Assembly (NCBI GenBank): GCA_009746045.1
Contig: RPFO01000299.1
Span: forward strand, 1,263,807-1,327,806
Direction: 5' to 3'
Source of the DNA: Mesostigma viride
Taxonomy: Eukaryota; Streptophyta; Mesostigmatophyceae; Mesostigmatales; Mesostigmataceae
Length of the DNA: 64,000 bases
Below, in pieces: positions 56,463-64,000 of this stretch. How positions within the stretch are numbered: position 1 is the first letter of the stretch; every line of letters starts with the position of its first letter. The position numbers and the translations under genes are program-made. Below the pieces are notes generated by a model that did not search any database, was not told the DNA's origin, and saw only the letters and a list, made by a program, of their open reading frames with translations.

Positions 56463-56612
56463 GTTGTACAAGCTACTGCTTATACTTTTTATGCGCAAAC
56501 CTTTTAGCTAAGGTTAACGCATATTCTTACATCCTGCGCAGGATGTAAGAATATGCGTTAACCTTAGCTAAAAGGTTTGCGCATAAAAAGTATAACCAGT
56601 AGCTTGTACAAC
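56463..56612. repeat. 150-bp palindrome (75-bp arms)
   Basis: Arms 56463-56537 and 56538-56612 are inverted copies with a single mismatch (GCTTATAC against GTATAACC) and no spacer, centred at CCTGC|GCAGG. One arm recurs, identical, at 58811-58887. Confidence 0.97.
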
Positions 56613-56645
56613 TTAAAACCTTTGCACGTTGGGGCGGAATATTAA

Positions 56646-58564
56646 CCCATACTCCGTCAAGTGTATCCATTTGGATACACTTGCACCCCCCGCCACGTGG
56701 CAAAATATTGCGCGAGCGCCGCGCCATCGGGTACGGATGTAAGTGGTCAGGCAACTCGGGACAGACCCAATGTGAACGTAAATGCATAGGTTGGTGGGAT
56801 AATTGCGCCATAGCCTCCTAAATACCACGTTGCCAGGCTGTGCATCACGTGACTTTTGCTAACATTTTTGACCGTTGCGCGCGCGGATAGCGAGATATGG
56901 CTGTCAACGTGCCATTTGGTGGAAATTTGGGGTTCCGCAGCTTGAAATGGGTCAGATTAATTAATTAATTATCAACATCACTCCGTTGGGAGTAGATGTA
57001 GCACATAGCCCTGAGAAGGGGCATATGGCTTTTAATACATTCTAGGCTACTTCATGCAAGGGTGGGAATGTAAGCTACCCCTGCTCTAGGTGCACCAAGG
57101 CACCTGCACCCTCATGGTCTATCACGCTATGCCCGGGTAAGGGGGGAGCATGCCTGTGAGGGAGGAAGATCATCATGGCTATACAAGAGCTAGGACATGG
57201 CTTCTCGACAGAGAGCATCTCTCTGCATGGCATAGCATGGCTAAATTCTTAATGCAACATCCATGGGGGTCCCATTATAGACAAAGCATGGCTAAATGTT
57301 GAAGGCATCATCCATGGGGGCCATTATGGGCGCACATGCGCGTGGGCCACATGCTAGGCTAAGCCTTACTAATCTACACTACTGGTATATATATTCCTAG
57401 TCTGAGGTGGCAGGAGGGGGCTGCCAGGGCTTGTGGTCAACGTGGATGACCGCCCCCCTCCAGTATACCGGCTTCCCCCTTGCGCTCTGCCGGAGCTGAA
57501 GGTAGGTCGGCCATAGCTGTGGGTCAGATGATGACCCCTGAACGATGATGCATTATGTTGGTTCGTCAAGAATTATCAGATTCACGGAACTGTGAAAATA
57601 CGCAGTGGTTATTATCTCTGTCTTGGTCGCCACCATCAGAAGAGACGTCCCGTTTGGTATCGCCGGTTTCTTTTTGGTTTCTTGGTAGCTTCTTTCCGCC
57701 TGGGCCTTACATTGTTTTACGGAAGTCCGCAGGCACCATCTGCTGGGAACGTCGACGCGTTAGACGTCATCTTCGCATAGATAAATCAACATGGTTATCA
57801 TGACGGGTGCATGGATAGAGCGGATATGGCTGCCTGTGCCACTAGCATCAGTATCCGGGACGTATGAGCATGTCGGCCAGCGGAACCCGGCCAGGTCGTG
57901 ATCGAGGCAGGTGCGGCGATTCGTTTCCGTGTTGGTTGCATGGAAACTCGTACGTTCATGCATGTCTGATGGTGGATATATTAGTGGTAATTGCAACTGC
58001 CTTCCATGCCTGCTCAAGGAGGGGTATTAGCCATTATGTTGCACAGTTTGTGGCATTTCTTGGGGGGATACCGTTCAGTGAGTGTCAGGTGGCTTCATAT
58101 TTGTATTCCAGCATATTTGGCAGTCTATTGTGGTCAATTATATTGCATCATTGTATGGCATGGCATAGTTGGCTGTTTGCGCGCGCGTAAGCCACACACG
58201 TAAACGCGGGCATGGTATGGGTCAAATGGGCTATCCGGGTAGTTTGACCAAAGGAAAGCACCATTGGACTATCCAACTAAATTGTCCAATGTTGGGTTTG
58301 AGGTTTCTGACCCTCCCCTCAGTAGAAGGGGGGGGGGTATACTTTTTCTTGGCACAAAATGATCGTCTTTTGGCTCACTTTGACTGAAGGTATCATCCAA
58401 AGTACTCATCAGACTCATGATATTATTGCATATTATGAAAGCCCTTGAAGTGTAGATACTCCTAGCATCTTGGTTGGGGGTATTTGGAGTTGTGGTCTAT
58501 GAGTTATGATTTTTGGCAATTTTAGGGGTCTGAAAGTGCCAAAAATGGCCTGACGGAGTATGGG
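56646..58564. mobile_element. piggyBac-like non-autonomous element, 1,919 bp
   Basis: Both ends sit at TTAA (56642-56645 and 58565-58568) and have the terminal inverted repeat CCCATACTCCGTCA. TTAA target sites and CCC ends are the hallmark of piggyBac transposons. No DDE transposase frame is recognisable; the open frames at 57555-58400 are unassigned. A half-LINE fragment interrupts it at 56958-57529. Confidence 0.72.
56958..57529 (-). mobile_element. Half-LINE 3' fragment in the piggyBac-like element
   Basis: Flanked by TGGGTCAGAT (56948-56957 and 57530-57539). Minus strand: the ORF1 C-terminus (LWPTYLQLRQ, KPVYWRGAVIHVDHKPWQPP), 3' UTR, hairpin CTACATCTACTCCCAACGGA and (AATT)n tail. It is most like the copy at 5850-6392, both having the CCATGGATGATGCC-type 3' UTR. 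Confidence 0.92.
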
Positions 58565-58810
58565 TTAAGCGGCTCCCTAACTAGGGTTTCACTTCCGCAT
58601 CGAATTACTAATAAGTTGCTGAATTACTAGTAATTCGATATCGAATTACTGATTCGATATTAATCCCGGGAAGGTCCGATATCTACCTCGCTAGGCGATT
58701 AATTAGGTCCGACCGGTGCCCCGGCGGATCCTCCCAAATAATCCCTACTCGGCACTGTCCCCACGAGGTTTCGAACCCATGACTTCCGCGCCGCGCCGGT
58801 TCTACTGTAA

Positions 58811-58887
58811 GTTGTACAAGCTACTGCTTATACTTTTTATGCGCAAACCTTTTAGCTAAGGTTAACGCATATTCTTACATCCTGCGC
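58811..58887 (+). repeat. Third copy of the 56.5-kb palindrome arm
   Basis: Identical to 56463-56539 (GTTGTACAAGCTACTGCTTA ... CCTGCGC), but here followed by unrelated sequence instead of the second arm. Confidence 0.97.
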
Positions 58888-59704
58888 GGGTTGAATCCCT
58901 TGCGGGATTGCCGCCGACCTGTCCAGCGGTCGTTGAATAATGGAACCTCTATCTACACCAAGCTCCGCCTTAACCCCTCCATGCACCGTCTCTGCAACTC
59001 GTGACTAAAATGAGTCACGAGTTGCATGAGTATGCCACATGTGCCCCCATTCAGCCTAGAATTATTTTTTAGACCATACTAGGAACCAAGCATAACCATA
59101 TTAGGGCCCACCTGGGGGTATAGTGTGTGGTCCTAGTGCTAGGCCCCCCTGCTCTATAAATAGCCCCCCCTCAGGGGGATACGGAGAGTGTGCGCGGTGA
59201 CACCCTTATAATGGATGATAGACCCCTTTCCTCAATGAGTTGACCCTGGGGTTGGTTTTGTAGATAGATTTTTTAGTTAGGATGGGATACAAACACTAAA
59301 AGTTGAAACTTCCCCAGGGACCCATCAGCTGGTGCTAAAAAAAACTGATTTTTTTCCCTACTCAGACAGCTGTGCACCATGCAGGGTACCCCCGTACCCC
59401 CTTGACTTCAAGACCAGAGTTTCCACCCTGATACGGTGGTCAAATACGGTCAGACAAGTGTCCTACGGATAGAGTGAATCTAGATCTTTTCGGTGGTCTA
59501 GCTAGTTGGTTCCCGCCAAAACCTCCCCGCCAAATCCCTACAAGGCGCACAAACTCGTGCAGAACGTGAGGCATGAGAAAAACTCGCAGTCGAAAATCGG
59601 CACGAGGACGGTTGAGGGGTTAATTGGTCTTCCTAACTGGCTACACTAGCTCTCTCTGCGAGAGTTAGCTAACCTTGCCAGCAACACAAACCTCCGATAG
59701 CCAG
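58888..59704. other. LTR element 5' interior / leader, no gene
   Basis: No protein motif. In minus orientation this would be the leader downstream of the 5' LTR. A candidate primer-binding site (TGGCTATCGGAGG) lies at the extreme right end. Confidence 0.45.
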
Positions 59705-60274
59705 TGTAACAAACCCAGATTTACACCTAAACCTGAGCTACGTCGCGAAAGATCAACTGTGCCGGTATTAGGAAGAATCAAGGTGGCCTAATGCAGATTG
59801 CGCATCACGACTGGGGTCGTGAGATATCTGGCACCGCGACTTGATGCCAAGCTAATTAATACACACTTATAATGGCTAGCAAGACCAGTTACAAATGGAT
59901 AGTTGCCCCAGGTTTAATGTATGTGTAGGCTTCATCGCACTTAACATTCATCAAACCAGGAGGACGAGACTCTCGTCCTCGGACCAATTTCACCTAGGCC
60001 TGCCACCAAGCTGGCAAGTGGCGCCGACATGGCACCGACCTTCCAGAGAATTCCGAAACAGTCCACACAAGATCCTCGGGTCGACATCGACCCTCGCCAG
60101 GCTACAGAATCCACGCATGAGTACTGTACAATATCTCAACCAGCTATAAAGTACGCAGCGCGGCGCGACTGCACCGGCCCCTAGAAGATCTCATACATCA
60201 ACCTATAGGCCCAAAATAACTAGTCCGAATTACACAAACTATCATACTTCCATACAAAAGTCCTGTCCAAGGGA
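59705..60274 (-). repeat. 5' LTR (truncated)
   Basis: About 97% similar by eye to 49781-50349, with small indels (GGGCACC missing, TATGTG extra). The last ~125 bp of the LTR, its 5' portion in minus orientation, is missing, and the flank after CCAAGGGA is unrelated. Confidence 0.82.
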
Positions 60275-60500
60275 GCAGTAAAGCGTGAGCTGCACGTGCC
60301 TGGCACGGGGGCAAATGTGAGTAGGAGTGTGAGTAGGAGAGTGCTACTCACGGGGTCACGCAATTAACGGCTGAAGCCGTACAAAAAGTAATTGAAATTT
60401 CTAAATGCCATCTTTGTCTTTCACATGCACTACTACTCCGCATGCAATTTTTTTACCGGCTTAATTTCGACATGCCTCTCTAGTGACTATATCAAGGATC

Positions 60501-60523
60501 GAGACAACCAGCGCAGGCCAGAA
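60501..60523 (+). repeat. 23-nt dispersed motif
   Basis: GAGACAACCAGCGCAGGCCA plus GAA. Other copies: 17280-17302 (+), 17432-17456 (-), 32435-32457 (+), 42108-42130 (-) and 45939-45961 (-). Usually preceded by ATCAA(G/T). Here it sits directly before a family E element. Confidence 0.85.
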
Positions 60524-60529
60524 ATATGG

Positions 60530-60668
60530 TTGGGGCATGATGCAGACGATATTTGTAACTTTCGTGTAATTAATTATTGTATTTCTAATGAGATTAGCAT
60601 AGTACTCCGTGGCATGCTCATGCGCATGACACGCAAGTACTTACTTACTTACTCACTTACTTAATTAC
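60530..60668 (+). repeat. Family E 3' end with (ACTT)n tail
   Basis: GATGCAGACGATATTTG ... GAGATTAGCATAGTACTCCG, hairpin with GTGGCATGCTCATGCGCATG, then ACTT/ACTC units. Near-identical core to 11918-12061. Confidence 0.8.
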
Positions 60669-60669
60669 T

Positions 60670-62055
60670 TAAATTATAAATTAAAGATTAAATTATAACA
60701 TGCCGGCCTCCGTTGGGAGATCATGTAGCACATATTCCTTGATTGATGGTGGAGTGGAGAGAGCCGCGTAATCTAACTATAAACCTAACGCTAATCTGTA
60801 TAGTCTAGAAAAATCCTAACTACCCTACTCATCAAAACGCCTCCTCCTCTTGGGGGGCCAGGTGGCTTGCCCACAGGGTCGGGCGTGTGAGCCTTGACAA
60901 TCTTCTGCCACCGCGTCTTGTTCTGCATGGCAGTCCAAAGAAGGGAGAGAGAGTGGACGCGGTATTCAAACTGGGCTGGGACCAGTAGGTCATCGATCCA
61001 GCAACATCTGGGTGTAGTTCGTGACATGTTTCCCTACCCTTTTGGGAATGCCCTTGGGGCCAGGCCAGGTCAGAATATGCCGCCCTGGCTGGCCAAGCCG
61101 CTGGGGGCCTGCCAGACCAAGGGCGGTGTCGACCTGGCTGGTGGCAGCGAGCAAGGTGTCCTACAAATGCTATCCTACGCTGTCTAATCTCGTCCGAAAT
61201 ACGAGGCATGCCCCGTGATACAAAGACTCTAATGACGGGCGCTTGGAAAACCCTACGTTCAGGACCTGTCGGAGCATCCTGTAAACTGTGCCGTCTAGCT
61301 TAGCTGCCATGCAGTGTGGGTGTGAGTGTCCACGCCTCGGCGCCATACGTGAGCACCGTGAGGACGAGGACCTTGAAGAGCATGAGCTTGCGGTGCTCGC
61401 CCAGGCCCTTGGAGCGCCAGTAGGTGTTGAGCGAACGAAGCCTAGCCCAGGCCAGGCCGATGCGGATGTCCACATCGTCGGCGGTGTCAGGGAGCCAACT
61501 CCCCAACAGTTTGATGAAGCAATCGCGGAACGGGACCTCCGTCCCGTCGAGCAGGCGCGGCAGCGGCGGTGTACTGGAGGCCCCAATCACCATCGCCTCA
61601 GTTTTGACACTAATCTCCAAACCCACCGCCCGCGCCTCCAGGCCCAGACAGTCGATCCAGCCAGGTCTGAATGTGCTCGGGGCTCGCGATGACGGTGGTG
61701 TCATCCGCATAAATCAGGTCGGCCAGGCGGTAACCAGGTTTAACCCCGCCGTGTTCTTTCTCGTTAAGGATGTCCAAGCCTGGCTCGAACCCTTTAAGAG
61801 CAGTAAAGCGCGCACGTGCCCGGCGCATGACGTGATGCACGACAATAATGAACAAGTATGGGGACAGGACACAACCTTGCCACACCCCGTGGTGAAGGGG
61901 GAATGGTGGGGTGGTGCCTTCCGCAGTCCGCACTACGGCTTGTGAGCCCTCATACAGTCGACGAATGGCAGCAATAAACGCTGGTGGTACCCGATCCAGA
62001 GCGCTAGGATGGCCCAAAGAGCCTCCCAGAGGACCGTGTCAAAGGCCTTGATTAC
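60670..62055 (-). mobile_element. LINE B copy, truncated within RT motif A
   Basis: Minus strand starts in FVIKAFDTV (62052), then ALDRVPPAFIAAIRRLYEGS, HHGVWQGCVLSPYLFIIVVH, IYADDTTVIA and the C-terminal region to RRRRFDE-like sequence near 60830. The 3' UTR, hairpin CTACATGATCTCCCAACGGA and AT-rich tail follow (60670-60720). Frameshifts near 61640, 61310 and 60990. Close match to 15480-17112 without the half-LINE insertion. Confidence 0.88.
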
Positions 62056-62257
62056 GAAGGCGAAATGCATAAAGTTAAAACGTTAGCCTCCGACAATCTG
62101 GAGCGTCCGATGATGGATCCAACGGCCGTGATAAACCCGCTAAGCTATAGGCTCGGGTCGTCCGTCCAAATACTACTACACATAAACAACCAATACAAAA
62201 CAAGCAAGCTACACCACCGAAACGACGCAGCCGCAGGCCACGCCGACAGCCACCATG

Positions 62258-62699
62258 TCTGACGACGAGGAAACCCCCCAATACCTCACGCCCACCATGC
62301 AAGGCCACGCAGGCGGACTTTGGGGGGCAAACGCCTCGCACGCCACAAGATGAAATTGACAGTCTCGTAGACGTTGGGAGGTGCGCAAAGAGCGCACTAG
62401 AATCAATAACAAAGAAAAGGCAGAGGGACGATGACGGCATTCTGGTTGAGATTGCCCTGGCAAAGAAGAAGATGGAGGAAACAAAGACCCAAATTCAAGT
62501 GATCGCGACCGAGGTTCACAACCTCCAGATGAGGCGTAACTGGTTCAATATACAAAAGCGATATAAGGCAGAGCAGGAGGAGGTTGAGCGCCTGGAAGCA
62601 GAACACAAAAACAAGCGCCTGGCGGCGGCCGACAAGCTCTACCAAGTGCTTCCCCTGCTTATAGATGCAGTCGAGGGAATAACCTACCTTCAGCAATGA
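62258..62699 (+). CDS. Small coiled-coil ORF upstream of Rep gene (one frameshift)
   Basis: From ATG 62258 (MSDDEETPQYL) the frame shifts once before about 62310. The downstream frame then reads TPRTPQDEIDSLVDVGRC, SITKKRQRDDDGILVEIALA, KKKMEETKTQIQVIATEVHN, and RYKAEQEEVERLEAEHKNKR, ending at the TGA at 62697-62699. About 75 C-terminal residues are strongly helical with heptad charges, so a coiled coil is likely. Its stop overlaps the next start codon as ATGA. No family is recognised. By position it is probably an accessory or DNA-binding partner of the Rep protein encoded next. The shift near a run of six C may be a mutation or a sequencing error. Confidence 0.6.
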
Positions 62700-63985
62700 G
62701 CATATTTATCGATGATCAAGCGGAGCATTCCAGTGAAAGCGACGACGACGAACAAGAAGAACAAACACGAAGCGACCAGGACTTTATTGACGACGCAAGT
62801 GTCAGCCAGGGCTCGCCGCCGCCGAGGGAGCAGACGCCACCTCCCGGCACAAGTACTAGTCATGCAGCTCCCGGCACAAGTGCTAGTCATGCAGCGGCAC
62901 CTCCACCATTCACAGCAGGGTGTCAGTACTGCAAGAAGACTTTCTCCACCATGCGAGGCCTTAAAAAACACACGACTCAGCAGCACACGAACAGAATCCT
63001 TGAAGAAAACATGCGAAACCTGTCCCTTGCACTCGTCCCGATTCCTGCTGCCGACACTCCACCTCCAGTGCCTCCAGCCGACGCTCCAGCGCAAAACCCT
63101 CCAGCAGCCGCTGCACGTCGCCCGCGTCGTCGTCGCAACGCCGACAATGACGATGAAGAACCAGCAGCGCCGTGCCCGGAATTCGTCGACGGTAAAAAAA
63201 CAATCCCACCCCGCAAGGTCACTGCGAATCATGTTTTTCTGTGGCGCGACTTCAGCATTACTGTAAACCCGCCTGGCAACAGCGACGTCACGGATGAACA
63301 AGCGCAGGTGGTGCACGACTGGCTTGATACACACGCCAGCCGGTGCTTCGCTGTGTGCGAGCGGGGTGCTGCTGCTGGAAAACTGCACGTCCAAGCCGTC
63401 GCCACCATCTTCACGTCCGGATCCCTATACCTTTCGCTAAATCGCTGAAGGAGGCCCTGGGGTGGATTCCCCACGTGCCACCCGGTAGCAAGGTGATGGT
63501 TTCAGAGCTGGCAGAAAAGGACATGCACACGTACCTGGGCATGCTCGGGTATTGCAACAAAGACGCGCACAAACCGGCCGCTGACTTTCGCGTCATCATC
63601 GACGTAGGCAACACGCCTGCCACATGATGGAGGACGGACGCATTATTTTCATGAAGTACCACGCAACGTCAAAGGGCAAGGTCGCCCTGTCGCCATCCAA
63701 CATTTTGCAGAAGATGGTGGCGACGTGGCGTACATGAATGCGAACCGGATGTGGGAGGACATTGAGCCCGATGAATTGCTCCTCCACATGCACCGCAGCG
63801 GCCATTACGTTGTACACGACAGCTGGGTGGCACCAAAAAATGGAATTCAGGGCATGGTGATGAGCAGGGTAACAGCAGCATTAATATTAAATGGGCATGA
63901 TGTAAACAGGAAAACCCTAAGTCACGTGAGGAAAGTCTATTTTTATGATCCCAAACAGCCTGGACGTGTCCGTGTGCCAAATTAA
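62696..63985 (+). CDS. HUH/Rep-type endonuclease of a eukaryotic transposon (Replitron-like)
   Basis: Acidic N-terminus, then a C2H2 zinc finger (C76-x2-C79-x12-H92-x4-H97), a Pro-rich linker and a basic patch (RRPRRRRNAD). The rolling-circle endonuclease core follows with three motifs in order: motif 1 FSITVNPP (186-193), motif 2 KLHVQAV (229-235; H-hydrophobic-Q, the metal site), and motif 3 YLGMLGYCNKD near 63540 (catalytic Tyr with Y-C-x-K). A C-terminal region follows (SPSNILQKMVATW, MWEDIEPDELLLHMHRSGHY, GIQGMVMSRVTAALILNG), stop 63983-63985. HUH enzymes nick one DNA strand and stay joined to it through Tyr. Frame changes near 63420, 63615 and 63720 break the frame, so the copy is probably dead. 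No helicase domain lies behind it, unlike viral Rep or Helitron proteins. The superfamily call is fairly sure, the Replitron assignment less so. Confidence 0.75.
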
Positions 63986-64000
63986 TTTGTATTGTCCGCG

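Larger units (their letters stand above)
49781..60274 (-). mobile_element. Decayed Ty3/gypsy-type LTR retrotransposon
   Basis: Related LTRs in the same orientation lie at 49781-50475 (complete) and 59705-60274 (truncated). Between them, on the minus strand in the right order, are gag with a zinc knuckle, a protease-like segment and reverse transcriptase. RNase H and integrase are not recognisable. A polypurine tract (minus strand GGGGAGGGGGAGGAG) abuts the complete LTR, and a possible primer-binding site beginning TGG lies one base inside the other. A palindrome, a piggyBac-like element and a half-LINE fragment have since inserted at 56463-58887. Confidence 0.8.

Noticed and set aside
57555-58387. 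Short frames inside the piggyBac-like element as a transposase
   Set aside because: None shows a DDE motif or the Cys-rich C-terminus; frames overlap on both strands.
58762-58800. B-box-like GGTTCGAAACC on the minus strand
   Set aside because: A perfect T-loop word but no cloverleaf around it.

Overview
This window is eukaryotic nuclear DNA. Five host genes can be assembled, every one interrupted by GT-AG introns. Three encode mitochondrial or endomembrane housekeeping proteins, one a condensin II subunit, and one an antibiotic-biosynthesis-monooxygenase (ABM) fold protein whose N-terminus resembles an organelle targeting sequence. A microalga or other protist with a repeat-rich genome fits best. 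The 6-kDa ATP synthase subunit is closest to the plant form as I know it, but I cannot fix the lineage from the sequence.

Layout. 1-2200: pentanucleotide and tetranucleotide arrays with hairpin-ended repeat fragments. 2220-3830: mitochondrial ClpP protease (2 exons, +). 3830-17110: microsatellites, duplicated blocks, a long CCACC-rich tract and non-LTR retrotransposon pieces, including the best reverse transcriptase (LINE 'B', 14459-17112, +). 18131-20412: four-exon ABM-domain gene (-). 21131-32398: eight-exon NCAPD3 (condensin II HEAT subunit, +), transcribed divergently from the ABM gene; its introns hold unusual tandem arrays, a TA-flanked inverted-repeat element and a perfect 204-bp palindrome. 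32400-41280: LINE 'A', LINE 'B' and 'half-LINE' insertions. 41573-43003: V-ATPase subunit D (2 exons, -). 44140-44661: 56-residue mitochondrial ATP synthase subunit (2 exons, +). 46135-49284: a nest of four retroelements, each bounded by its own target-site duplication. 49781-60274: a decayed Ty3/gypsy LTR element (-) carrying a 150-bp palindrome and a TTAA-flanked piggyBac-like element. 60535-62055: more repeat ends and a LINE B copy (-). 62258-63985: a two-ORF element whose second ORF is an HUH/Rep-type endonuclease, probably the Replitron class of eukaryotic transposons.

The mobile elements share a theme. LINE A (reverse transcriptase), LINE B (reverse transcriptase) and the half-LINE (an L1-ORF1-like protein only) all end in the same kind of RNA hairpin, with stem pairs that change in a compensatory way around a CAAC loop, followed by a short-unit repeat tail such as (AATT)n, (AATTC)n or (AATTT)n. 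Eight insertions here have clear 10-13 bp target-site duplications. This suggests that half-LINEs are moved in trans by a full LINE that recognises the common 3' hairpin. Two further dispersed families end in different hairpins with (ACTT)n, (CTAA)n or (CAA)n tails, which probably explains why this DNA is so rich in microsatellites.
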